Positions 14,341-21,380 of a stretch of 21,380 nucleotides of DNA are shown piece by piece (the stretch's first letter is position 1; each line of letters starts with the position of its first letter). Below the pieces are notes generated by a model that saw only the letters and a list, made by a program, of their open reading frames with translations, was not told the origin of the DNA and searched no databases. The translations under genes were made by a program, and so were the position numbers. Origin of the DNA: Caldifarciminota bacterium (GTDB lineage Bacteria > Hydrothermota > Tepidihabitantia > B3-TA06); contig WJJO01000398.1 of the NCBI GenBank assembly GCA_014729665.1, positions 1 to 21,380 on the forward strand, in the 5' to 3' direction.

Positions 14341-15162
14341 CTACCTCAAATCAAGCTGGTAGCGAAGTGAGGGCATAAGAAGGGGCTGTAATTTAGTCTC
14401 CATTATCTCTTCCCAGAAGGACAATTTCTTCGGAATCTCAACCAGCTTCGGCTTCCCTTCGAATCCGCACAATTCGGCAAGTATCTTATGCGCATCGTCT
14501 TTAGTGCCGAGTGTATCGACAAGGCCGTACTCGTATGCCTGTCTGCCTGTCAGAATCCTGCCGTCTGCGACCGCGTAAACACTGTCGTAGGGAAGCTCCC
14601 TGTCAGCAACGACCTCCTCCAGGAACTGCTGGTAAACATCTTCTATCATTCCCTTGAGTAGAGTTGTGTCTGAGGTGGTAGGTTCGCGGAAGCCTGAGCC
14701 TATGTCTTTGTGTTCCCGGGACTTGATGACGTAGGCCTTGAGCCCGACCTTGTCCATCAAATCCTTGTAGACGATGAAGTTCAGGATGACGCCTATAGAA
14801 CCGGTAAGCGTACCGGGAAGCGCCACGATTACGTCTGCTGGTGCAGCGATGTAGTAGCCACCGGACGCCGCCAGAGAACCCATGGAAACCACGACCTTCT
14901 TATCCTCGGCCTTGAGCCGCTTTATGGCTTCGCATATCTCCTGACTGGCCGCCACCCCTCCACCCGGTGAGTTAACTTCAACTAATACGCCCTTTATCGA
15001 GGGATCCTCGGTAAAGGTTTCGATGTCCTCGAGCACCTTATCAAGATCACTTGAGTCGTATATTACGCCTTCTATCTCGACAAGGCCCAGCCGGTCCTTG
15101 CATCCTGTGAAAAGGAATAAAAAAATGGAAAGGAGGAAAAAACCTGCCGCACGTTTCATCAT
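14341..15162 (-). CDS. sppA: Signal peptide peptidase SppA, short form, lipoprotein
   Basis: SppA cleaves leftover signal peptides and other membrane peptides with a Ser/Lys dyad. From the ATG at 15162 the protein has 273 residues, the single-domain length seen in Bacillus rather than the double-length E. coli form. S100 in ASGGYY and K152 in HKDIGS are 52 residues apart, the same spacing as I recall for the Bacillus enzyme. NSPGGGV (64-70) is the oxyanion motif. The N-terminus MMKRAAGFFLLSIFLFLFTGC is a lipoprotein signal (Cys21) rather than the usual transmembrane anchor. I chose 15162 because GGAGG lies five bases upstream; a longer TTG start at 15174 would use that very site as codons. 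The cyclase gene follows eight bases later, and tRNA-Ile lies 43 bp upstream on the same strand. No terminator is visible between the tRNA and sppA, so read-through from the tRNA promoter may drive it. Confidence 0.92.
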   Translation of the reverse strand: MMKRAAGFFLLSIFLFLFTGCKDRLGLVEIEGVIYDSSDLDKVLEDIETFTEDPSIKGVLVEVNSPGGGVAASQEICEAIKRLKAEDKKVVVSMGSLAASGGYYIAAPADVIVALPGTLTGSIGVILNFIVYKDLMDKVGLKAYVIKSREHKDIGSGFREPTTSDTTLLKGMIEDVYQQFLEEVVADRELPYDSVYAVADGRILTGRQAYEYGLVDTLGTKDDAHKILAELCGFEGKPKLVEIPKKLSFWEEIMETKLQPLLMPSLRYQLDLR

Positions 15163-15205
15163 GCCAACCTCCAAGTTGGATAACTCATTTCTATATTGTA
15201 ACTTA

Positions 15206-15279
<74 letters not shown>

Positions 15280-15291
15280 CTTGGAGGTAAA

Positions 15292-15319
15292 ATGATAAGG
15301 AAATTGACGCTTATGTCAA
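15292..15319 (-). promoter_or_regulatory. Promoter of tRNA-Ile (and possibly sppA and the cyclase gene)
   Basis: On the minus strand, TTGACA (15319-15314), a 16-bp spacer and TATCAT (15297-15292) precede the tRNA by 12 bases, giving a leader of about five nt. The -35 box is one arm of TTGAC-N6-GTCAA (15304-15319). Confidence 0.75.
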
Positions 15320-15332
15320 GGTTCACTATATA
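15304..15332 (+). promoter_or_regulatory. Possible divergent promoter facing the 11-bp repeats
   Basis: TTGACG (15304-15309), a 17-bp spacer and TATATA (15327-15332) form a plus-strand promoter candidate (5/6 and 5/6). It would start near 15339, inside the first 11-bp repeat unit. No plus-strand gene follows; cca lies on the opposite strand, so any product would be a non-coding or antisense RNA. Confidence 0.4.
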
Positions 15333-15336
15333 CCCC

Positions 15337-15402
15337 AAAAGCTGATCAAAAGCTATACTAAAGCTATTCGAAAGATAGACGAAAGGTGGACAAAAGATGA
15401 AC
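15337..15402. repeat. Six tandem 11-bp units, consensus RAAAGNTNNAC
   Basis: The units start at 15337, 15348, 15359, 15370, 15381 and 15392 with no gap. AAAG at positions 2-5, T at 7 and C at 11 are identical in all six; positions 1, 6 and 8-10 vary. The period is not a multiple of three, so it is not a coding repeat. It lies in the intergenic region between cca and tRNA-Ile. Confidence 0.8.
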
Positions 15403-15485
15403 AAGAACCATGGAAGACGAGTGAAACGAGTCGTCATCTTCGAATCTTCTACCGCAGGGTAACGACCAGAGGGAGTTACAATCTT

Positions 15486-16865
15486 TCAATCAATTTTATA
15501 TTCTCCCCGCTCGAGTTTTTCCTTGACCAGGGCCACCCCCTCCTCCTTCGTGGTAATCTCCCGCTCCCACTGTAACTCCTCCATCTCCGTTAGTATCTCC
15601 TTGAACACAGGTCCCGGGGTAAGGCCCAGCTCGATCAGGTCGTGGCCCGTGACCAGCGGCTTGAAGTCTGCGCGTTTTGCGTCCTCGGCTGCGAGCTCGA
15701 GAATCTTTACTATTGTGTGTTCCAGGTGCCTTGTCCTGCCTGCTGTACCGAACCCGTCTGCCAGGTCGAGTATCATGATGTCTTCGGCGGCTTCACCGGT
15801 GTTTCGCATGAACCGGCGCATCGCGCGTTCGGTCAGCTCGGGCGCGGTTGCCAGAAGGTGCAAGTGCATGTGTCTTGCAACGGTCTCTGATACACGGTCC
15901 GTATCGTCGTTGGAGAAGCGCAGGAGCCTGGATAATGCCCAGCGTATCTTGCGCCCGCCCCGGGTATCGTGCCCGTAGAAGTGGAGGGTTCCGTCGTCGG
16001 CGCGCATACGTGTCTCTGGTTTGGACACGTCGTGGAAAAGGGCGGAGAGCTTGAGAAGCGCCTTGCGGCGAGGGTTTGTGTTGATCCTCGCGATGATGTC
16101 CGTAATTAGGGGGTGGAACCGGGGATAGGCAAGGAAGCGCTCGAGGGTGCAGAAAACCGCCAGGGTGTGGGAACGGACGGAAGGATCAGTCCAGAACTCA
16201 TCGAACGGGAATATCTGCGGGAGCAGACCTGTTATTATCATGCGGTTTACCAAGGGATAGACCGAGCCCTGAGCAAGGATGAGCATGAGTTCGTACGAGA
16301 TTCGCTCGCGTGCGACGTTCTTCAAGCTCGTGAACTCTACCTCGCGTTCGAGCGCGGGGTCTATCTCGAATCCCAGCTGGGCTGCGAACCTGTAGGCGCG
16401 CAGAACTCTCAAGGGATCGGCGGTGATGGAACCAGGTCCTACCTTGCGTATCAGACCCCTTTTTATATCGCGCAGGCCGTTGAATGGATCGATCAGGTCT
16501 GGGGAACCTTCGAGTATGTCGGAAACCTTAACCGCCATTGCGTTGATGGTAAAGTCCCTGTCGGCAAGGTCTCCCTCTATCGATTGGGTAAAACCCTTGA
16601 AATCGAGGATCAGTTCCTTGTTGATGACGACGCGCGCCTCGTCGTCCGCCTCGGACAGGGGAACGAACGCCCCGCCGAGTTTAGCCGCCGCCTTCGACGC
16701 CGTCTTTACACCCGAGCCTTTATGCGCGAAATCCAAATCCAGTATCCTGCGGTCGAGAAGAAGGTCGCGTACACCGCCTCCCACCAGGTATAGGGGTGTC
16801 TTGAGAAGTGACTGAAGCTTTTCAAGGAGCGGTTCATGCTCACCGATGGGTTCGAGGTTTATCAT
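15486..16865 (-). CDS. cca: tRNA nucleotidyltransferase (CCA-adding type) with HD domain
   Basis: The 459-residue protein is a class II nucleotidyltransferase that adds CCA, or part of it, to tRNA 3' ends. The head carries LVGGGVRD (27-34), the metal-binding DLD (43-45) and RDFTINAM (103-110). DPLRVLRAYRFA (150-161) and ERISYEL (187-193) are neck motifs. An HD phosphohydrolase domain follows, with H278-D279 in ALFHDVSKPETR and YGHD near 297-300; HD domains in this family remove 2',3'-cyclic phosphate or phosphate ends. Poly(A) polymerase I and separate CC- or A-adding enzymes share this fold, so the exact product specificity is not settled. The ATG overlaps the uvrA stop (ATGA), so translation is coupled. 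Neither tRNA in the window encodes CCA, which fits an essential role here. Confidence 0.88.
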   Translation of the reverse strand: MINLEPIGEHEPLLEKLQSLLKTPLYLVGGGVRDLLLDRRILDLDFAHKGSGVKTASKAAAKLGGAFVPLSEADDEARVVINKELILDFKGFTQSIEGDLADRDFTINAMAVKVSDILEGSPDLIDPFNGLRDIKRGLIRKVGPGSITADPLRVLRAYRFAAQLGFEIDPALEREVEFTSLKNVARERISYELMLILAQGSVYPLVNRMIITGLLPQIFPFDEFWTDPSVRSHTLAVFCTLERFLAYPRFHPLITDIIARINTNPRRKALLKLSALFHDVSKPETRMRADDGTLHFYGHDTRGGRKIRWALSRLLRFSNDDTDRVSETVARHMHLHLLATAPELTERAMRRFMRNTGEAAEDIMILDLADGFGTAGRTRHLEHTIVKILELAAEDAKRADFKPLVTGHDLIELGLTPGPVFKEILTEMEELQWEREITTKEEGVALVKEKLERGEYKID

Positions 16866-19672
16866 TTCAGTATCTTCTTTAAGAACTTTCCGGTGTAGGA
16901 TTCTCTGACCTTCGCAATCTTCTCGGGCGTGCCCTGGGCTACAATTGTTCCGCCCTCCTCACCGCCCTCGGGTCCCAGGTCTATTATCCAGTCGGCACAC
17001 TTGATGACGTCTAGGTTGTGTTCTATTACTATTACCGTGTTCTGCTTCTCGACCAGACGCTGCAGGACCGAAAGAAGCATCTTGACGTCCTCGAAGTGAA
17101 GACCCGTAGTCGGTTCGTCAAGGATGTATATGGTGTGTCCCTTCGGTATCTTGGAAAGCTCCTTGGCAAGCTTGATACGCTGGGCCTCTCCGCCCGACAG
17201 GGAGGGCGCCGACTGACCGAGTTTTATGTACCCCAGACCGACGTCGTGCAGCAGATTGAGCTTGCGTGCCACGGGCGGGATATCGGCAAAGAACTCGAGT
17301 GCTTCCTCTACGGTCATATCCAGGACTTCTGCGATACTCCTACCCTTGAAGTGCACCTCGAGTGTCTCCCGGTTGTAGCGCCTGCCGCCGCAGACCTCGC
17401 ATTTCACGTACACGTCGGGCAGGAAGTGCATCTCGATGCGAAGTGTTCCGTCTCCCCCGCACCGTTCGCACCTGCCGCCGCGAACGTTGAAGCTGAACCG
17501 GCCCGGCTTGTAGCCGCGGATGCGGGCCTCCTTTGTCTTTGCAAAAAGCTCGCGGATAGGACCGAACGCCTGGGTATAGGTCGCCGGGTTGGACCGCGGT
17601 GTCCGGCCTATTGGAGACTGATCGATGTTGATGACCTTGTCTATCTGATCCAGCCCGTCTATGCCGTCGTGCGCGCCTGCCTTGCGGCGTGAGCGGTATA
17701 TCTTACGGGCCAGTGCGCGATGGAGGATATCGGAGACAAGGGAGGACTTACCCGAACCCGATACACCTGTAACGCATATGAAAAGCCCCAGGGGAAACTC
17801 GACGTCGATGGACTTGAGGTTGTTGTGTCTCGCGCCTCGTACGACCAGCTTGTGTTCGTTAAGCCCCCGTCTTCTTTCAGGGATTTCTATCCTGCGCTTG
17901 CCCGACATATACTTGCCCGTAAGCGAACGCCGGGATCTCAGGATATCAGCTTGTGCGCCCTGGGCTACAATCTTACCGCCATGGGCGCCCGCGCCGGGCC
18001 CCAGATCGATTATGTGGTCTGCCGATTGGATGGTTTCCATATCGTGCTCGACGACAACAACGGTGTTGCCGAGGTCGCGCAGCTTGTGCAGGGTCGAAAG
18101 AAGCCTGAGGTTGTCGCGCGGGTGAAGACCAATGGTGGGTTCGTCCAGGATGTAGACTACGCCGACGAGACGGGAGCCTATCTGGGTTGCGAGCCTGACG
18201 CGCTGCTCCTCGCCCCCTGCCAGGGTATCGGCAGTCCTGTCGAGCGTAAGATAGTCCACCCCGACCTCCTTCAGGAAACCGAGCCTGTCTGAAATCTCCT
18301 TGACTATCTCCTTGGCGATAATCCTGTCCTGCCTGGAAAGCTTGAGAGACGAGAAGAAGTCCACGCCTTCCTTTATCGACATCCGCGTGATATCGAAGAT
18401 GTTTGTCCTGCCTATGCGTACCGAAAGCGCTTCGGGCTTGAGCCTTTTCCCTTCGCATTCAGGACAAGGAAGAACGGACATGAATCCCTCGATGTAGCGG
18501 CGGCGGTAGTCTGATTCGGTCTGCTTGTAGAGCCTCATCAGGTTATTGACCACCCCCTCGAACCGCTCCGAGCCCTCGTAGCTGATTCCCGTACGTCCCT
18601 TGTAGGAAACCTTAATCTTCTCCTTTGTCCCGTAGAGTACCGCGCGTTTGGCCTCCTCTGATAAATCCTTCCACGGCATTGCGGGATCGAAATTGTAATG
18701 ACGTGCGGCGGCGTTCAGAAGCGCTAAAGACCATCCGTGCGGCTCACCCCAGGGCGCTACCGTTCCCTCCAGGATTGAAAGCCTTGGATTTACTATTAAC
18801 CGCTCAGGGTCTATCTCCATCTTGGTTCCCAGGCCGTGGCAGGCAGGGCATGCCCCGTAGGGTGAGTTGAAAGAAAACAGCCTCGGGGATATCTCGGGAT
18901 AGGAGAACCCGCACTTAGTGCAGGCAAGGGACTGGCTGAAGGTTCGTTCCTCGTCTTCGTTGACCAGTACCGTACATAGACCCTCACCCTCGACCAGGGC
19001 AAGCTCCACCGAGTCCGCCAGCCTCTTGCGCATGTTCGGCTTGACGACCAGACGGTCGACCACTATCTCTATTGTGTGCTGCTTGTACTTCTCGAGCACG
19101 GGCGGGTCGTCCAACTCGACTATCTCGCCGTCGACCCTAGCACGCACGAAGCCCTTGCGCGCGAGTTTTACCCATATATCCCTGTACTCACCCTTGCGTC
19201 CCCTCACCCTGGGTGCGAGAATAGTCAGCTTCGTCTTCTCCGGGTACTCGAGAAGCGCATCGATTATCTGATCGGTGCTCATCTTCGATATGGGAACGTT
19301 GCAGTTCGGACAAAAGGGCTTGCCAACCCGGGCAAAGAGCACGCGCATGTAGTCGTAGATCTCGGTGACCGTGGCGACCGTAGAGCGGGGGTTGCGGGCC
19401 GAGGTTCTCTGTTCGATGGCTATTGCCGGCGAGAGTCCCTCGATGAAGTCGACGTCCGGCTTCTCCATAACCCCCATAAACTGACGCGCATACGCGGATA
19501 AGGATTCCATGTACCGACGCTGACCCTCTGCATACAGGGTATCGAAGGCAAGCGAGGACTTGCCCGAACCCGAGAGTCCGGTGATTACGACGAGTTTGTT
19601 GCGCGGAATCTTGACGTCTATGTTTTTTAGATTATGCTCACGCGCACCCTTGATGAATATGTCCTGTTCCAT
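16862..19672 (-). CDS. uvrA: Excinuclease ABC subunit A
   Basis: UvrA is the damage-sensing ATPase of nucleotide excision repair; it works as a dimer and loads UvrB. From the ATG at 19672 the protein has 936 residues, the normal length. Both ABC modules are present: Walker A GLSGSGKS (32-39) and GVSGSGKS, and Walker B YILDEPT in both halves. Zinc modules are CTKC...CPAC and CERCGGDGT...CEVC. The second signature is LSGGEAQR, while the first reads LAGGEEQR. A longer reading frame from 19720 is rejected because it starts upstream of a good promoter, and the conserved start is MEQDIFIKGAREHNLKN. It is the first gene of a two-gene unit with cca. uvrB and uvrC are not in the window. Confidence 0.97.
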   Translation of the reverse strand: MEQDIFIKGAREHNLKNIDVKIPRNKLVVITGLSGSGKSSLAFDTLYAEGQRRYMESLSAYARQFMGVMEKPDVDFIEGLSPAIAIEQRTSARNPRSTVATVTEIYDYMRVLFARVGKPFCPNCNVPISKMSTDQIIDALLEYPEKTKLTILAPRVRGRKGEYRDIWVKLARKGFVRARVDGEIVELDDPPVLEKYKQHTIEIVVDRLVVKPNMRKRLADSVELALVEGEGLCTVLVNEDEERTFSQSLACTKCGFSYPEISPRLFSFNSPYGACPACHGLGTKMEIDPERLIVNPRLSILEGTVAPWGEPHGWSLALLNAAARHYNFDPAMPWKDLSEEAKRAVLYGTKEKIKVSYKGRTGISYEGSERFEGVVNNLMRLYKQTESDYRRRYIEGFMSVLPCPECEGKRLKPEALSVRIGRTNIFDITRMSIKEGVDFFSSLKLSRQDRIIAKEIVKEISDRLGFLKEVGVDYLTLDRTADTLAGGEEQRVRLATQIGSRLVGVVYILDEPTIGLHPRDNLRLLSTLHKLRDLGNTVVVVEHDMETIQSADHIIDLGPGAGAHGGKIVAQGAQADILRSRRSLTGKYMSGKRRIEIPERRRGLNEHKLVVRGARHNNLKSIDVEFPLGLFICVTGVSGSGKSSLVSDILHRALARKIYRSRRKAGAHDGIDGLDQIDKVINIDQSPIGRTPRSNPATYTQAFGPIRELFAKTKEARIRGYKPGRFSFNVRGGRCERCGGDGTLRIEMHFLPDVYVKCEVCGGRRYNRETLEVHFKGRSIAEVLDMTVEEALEFFADIPPVARKLNLLHDVGLGYIKLGQSAPSLSGGEAQRIKLAKELSKIPKGHTIYILDEPTTGLHFEDVKMLLSVLQRLVEKQNTVIVIEHNLDVIKCADWIIDLGPEGGEEGGTIVAQGTPEKIAKVRESYTGKFLKKILK

Positions 19673-19685
19673 GATGTCAGCCCTA

Positions 19686-19714
19686 ATTGTAGTGGGAAAT
19701 GGCGGGTGCGTCAA
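19686..19714 (-). promoter_or_regulatory. Promoter of uvrA-cca, very short leader
   Basis: TTGACG (19714-19709), a 17-bp spacer and TACAAT (19691-19686) lie on the minus strand. Thirteen bases separate the -10 box from the ATG at 19672, so the predicted leader is about seven nt, too short for a Shine-Dalgarno site. I see no LexA-type operator next to it. Confidence 0.65.
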
Positions 19715-19799
19715 GTACAAAAATAAATCAGACGTAGAATTGATATATTTTATTGATTCCTAAAGAGAGCCTGAAACCGATATCGTCAGCGCCTTACCC

Positions 19800-20918
19800 T
19801 CAACGATTAATTAAATACCTTCCCTTTAATTCCAGCACCCTTGCAACGGCCTCGTCGAGTCTTTCCCGGCTTATCTCGCCCGTCTTGACTGCATCCACCA
19901 CCCTTGCGTAGCATTCAGGTGCTGTGGCCATTCGCTTCTTGAACTGACAGTGAAGGATTATGTCCGCACCTGCATTGATGGCCATAACGCACGCCTCATC
20001 GACAGGATAGTGCCTTGATATGCCTCCCATCTGCATGGCGTCGGTTATTATAATACCCTCGAATCCCAGGCTATCGCGGAGAAGACCCGTGAGGATATTA
20101 CGGGACAGGGTGGCGGGATAGACGCTGTCCAGGGCCGGAACCAGTATGTGGGCGCTCATGATTAAGGGCACGTTTTCTTCTATTACCGCGATGTAAGGGA
20201 TGAGTTCGTGTTCCATCATCTGCTCAAGGCTCTTGTCGGTAACGGGAAGGTCCCGGTGAGAATCCATCTCGACGTTTCCGAGCCCGGGGAAGTGTTTGGC
20301 TGTAGCCATGACTCCCTGTTTTCCGAACTCACGCACGAAGATGGATGCGAAATACGCAACCGAGTCAGGGTCGGCAGAGAAGGTTCGGTAGCTCAAGGGG
20401 ATGCCGCCTTCTGCCCTGTCCACGTCAACCACAGGAGCAAGGTTGGTGTTTATCCCCCAGCCGGCAAGGTTGCTGGCTATGGTCGATGCAAGTTCTGAAA
20501 CCTGTTCCCCTCTCATCCTTGCTACCTCTGCCGGTTCGGGCGGGATACCTGCAAAGTGAATCATGGAAGAACGCTTACCCAACTCCTGGTCTATCGAGAT
20601 GAAAAGAGGCAGGCCGGCTCCCGAGTCGACCGCAAGGTTCTGCATCTCCGAAGTCAGTCGAACGAGCTGTGTCTCGGATTCGATGTTTTTGCGGAACAGT
20701 ATTACGCCGCCCACCTTCCTGTCAACTATCCATGAGCGAAAGAAAGGCGATACCTCCTTCTCGTTGAAACCGATCATGAAAAGCTGACCGACCTTATCCT
20801 CGACGCTCATTTTCTCTATCATTTTAGTTCTGCCTTCTGCGGTTGAGATATCTGCATTCGTACAGGCCAGACCCCCGAACAAAAGTAGAACCAAGACCAG
20901 CGACTCGCACTTTCCCAT
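19800..20918 (-). CDS. nagZ: Beta-N-acetylhexosaminidase, GH3 (NagZ-like), probable lipoprotein
   Basis: NagZ-type enzymes remove N-acetylglucosamine from muropeptides during cell-wall recycling. The 372 residues include the family motif KHFPGLGNVEMDSH (208-221), with D219 and H221 as the catalytic Asp/His pair, and the nucleophile D293 in IITDAMQMGG. NTNLAPVVDVDR (157-168) is also typical. The usual DQEGG motif reads DQELG (110-114). The N-terminus has a hydrophobic core and GLAC (Cys19), so the protein is probably lipidated or at least exported, unlike the cytoplasmic E. coli NagZ. The ATG has only a weak GAAAG upstream. The gene starts 20 bp after the zinc-ribbon protein gene on the same strand and probably shares its transcript. 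The exact substrate (muropeptide or chitin fragment) is open. Confidence 0.9.
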   Translation of the reverse strand: MGKCESLVLVLLLFGGLACTNADISTAEGRTKMIEKMSVEDKVGQLFMIGFNEKEVSPFFRSWIVDRKVGGVILFRKNIESETQLVRLTSEMQNLAVDSGAGLPLFISIDQELGKRSSMIHFAGIPPEPAEVARMRGEQVSELASTIASNLAGWGINTNLAPVVDVDRAEGGIPLSYRTFSADPDSVAYFASIFVREFGKQGVMATAKHFPGLGNVEMDSHRDLPVTDKSLEQMMEHELIPYIAVIEENVPLIMSAHILVPALDSVYPATLSRNILTGLLRDSLGFEGIIITDAMQMGGISRHYPVDEACVMAINAGADIILHCQFKKRMATAPECYARVVDAVKTGEISRERLDEAVARVLELKGRYLINR

Positions 20919-20938
20919 CTTTCAGCTGTCAGATAGAT

Positions 20939-21313
20939 TTATGCGTAGTAGTTTGCAGCAACCATAGCTACGATTAACGCCGCAAGGATCACGAGGATCG
21001 GCAGTGCGATAAGAACGCTCGAAATCCATATAGCGGCCTTGGCATAGCTCCTTCCTGCAGGCTCCTGCTTGAGTCCCAGGATGCCGAATATCAGACCGGG
21101 AATGGTCAGTAACCATATAATCAAACCTCCCAGCGCAAGCCCGAACCCAACCATCGAGTACGTTTGCTTGGGTCTTTCCGGATACGGGTACTGGGGATGG
21201 TATGTCTGGGGCACAGCCCTTACCGCATCCTCTGCCAAAGCCTGCCCGCATCTCGGACAGAACTTGCCCTTCTTCTCCATCTCCCAGCCGCATCTGGGGC
21301 ATCTTTCAATCAT
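20939..21313 (-). CDS. Small membrane protein with N-terminal zinc ribbon, DUF4190-like
   Basis: The 124-residue protein begins with a zinc ribbon, CPRC (5-8) and CPRC (19-22). A Pro/Tyr-rich linker (about 33-50) follows, then two hydrophobic regions at about 53-80 and 92-119. The region GLALGGLIIWLLTIPGLIFG and the second segment fit the DUF4190-type small membrane proteins, whose function is unknown. The ATG has AGGAGG seven bases upstream. nagZ follows after 20 bp. A link to cell-wall recycling is only positional. The gene is complete, but its promoter would be at or beyond the window edge: TTGAAT-17-TGTAGT in the last 60 bases is a poor candidate. Confidence 0.8.
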   Translation of the reverse strand: MIERCPRCGWEMEKKGKFCPRCGQALAEDAVRAVPQTYHPQYPYPERPKQTYSMVGFGLALGGLIIWLLTIPGLIFGILGLKQEPAGRSYAKAAIWISSVLIALPILVILAALIVAMVAANYYA

Positions 21314-21380
21314 CTCATATCCTCCTGAGTTTTACTCTACTTACATTCACTACACTCCCTTAGACGAGAATATTCAATCC

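Noticed and set aside
15163..15174. Longer sppA start at TTG 15174
   Set aside because: The TTGGAGG at this place is the Shine-Dalgarno site for the ATG at 15162, and the lipoprotein signal begins at that ATG.
15413..15441. Hairpin GAAGACGA...TCGTCATCTTC as a terminator for cca
   Set aside because: The stem is interrupted and no T-run follows on either strand.
16113..18292. Long plus-strand open frames opposite cca and uvrA (for example 16113-16793 and 17018-17692)
   Set aside because: They are antisense shadows of well-recognised proteins, with no family motifs and no start signals of their own.
19673..19720. Longer uvrA start at 19720
   Set aside because: It would start upstream of a TTGACG-17-TACAAT promoter, and its extra 16 residues are not part of known UvrA N-termini.
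21327..21380. Promoter TTGAAT-17-TGTAGT for the zinc-ribbon gene
   Set aside because: Only 4/6 matches in each box at the window edge; too weak to annotate.

Overview
The window reads as chromosomal DNA of a diderm bacterium. It holds a predicted outer-membrane barrel, several lipobox proteins, secreted enzymes with a FlgD-like or type-IX-like C-terminal module, two tRNA genes and housekeeping genes. The C-terminal modules on the GH18 protein and the subtilase (YD..GR...GVYFL pattern) are familiar from FCB-group and WOR-3-like uncultivated lineages. That placement is inference; nothing here fixes a taxon. I see no phage, transposase, CRISPR array or defence system.

Layout. 133-1431 (+) is a GH18 chitinase-like or spore-germination-like glycosidase. 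1406-6210 (-) reads, in transcription order, outer-membrane protein, membrane-anchored GltD-like flavoprotein, thiD, then thiE. The first three overlap by 11-20 bp, and thiE has its own promoter. From a divergent promoter region, 6372-9272 (+) carries a subtilase with a ZU5-like domain and a TPR lipoprotein. 9273-9636 is a 364-bp gene-free stretch with repeated copies of the 5' part of the adjacent tRNA-Leu(CAG) (9637-9720), which is followed by a strong intrinsic terminator. 9807-15162 (-) is a two-gene unit, a lipoprotein SppA followed by a 1508-residue double-cyclase/ATPase/TPR protein. tRNA-Ile(GAT) lies just upstream of it. 15281-15485 is a short intergenic region with back-to-back promoters and six 11-bp repeats. 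15486-19672 (-) is uvrA followed by a CCA-adding-type nucleotidyltransferase. 19800-21313 (-) is a zinc-ribbon membrane protein followed by a GH3 NagZ-like lipoprotein.

Two observations stand out. First, the 1508-residue protein has the domain order of animal soluble adenylyl cyclase (C1, C2, P-loop ATPase, TPR) with most catalytic positions kept but the transition-state Arg changed to Lys. Second, several genes (133, 2080, 6210, and nearly so 19672) have near-consensus sigma70-type promoters whose -10 box lies only 5-13 nt from the start codon. This predicts leaderless or nearly leaderless mRNAs. Other genes (6372, 8685, 15162, 21313) have ordinary Shine-Dalgarno sites.

Neither tRNA gene encodes its 3' CCA, so the nucleotidyltransferase in the same window (or a relative) is needed to mature them. 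The rest is a mix of thiamine salvage, DNA repair, peptidoglycan recycling and envelope proteolysis without one obvious common pathway.
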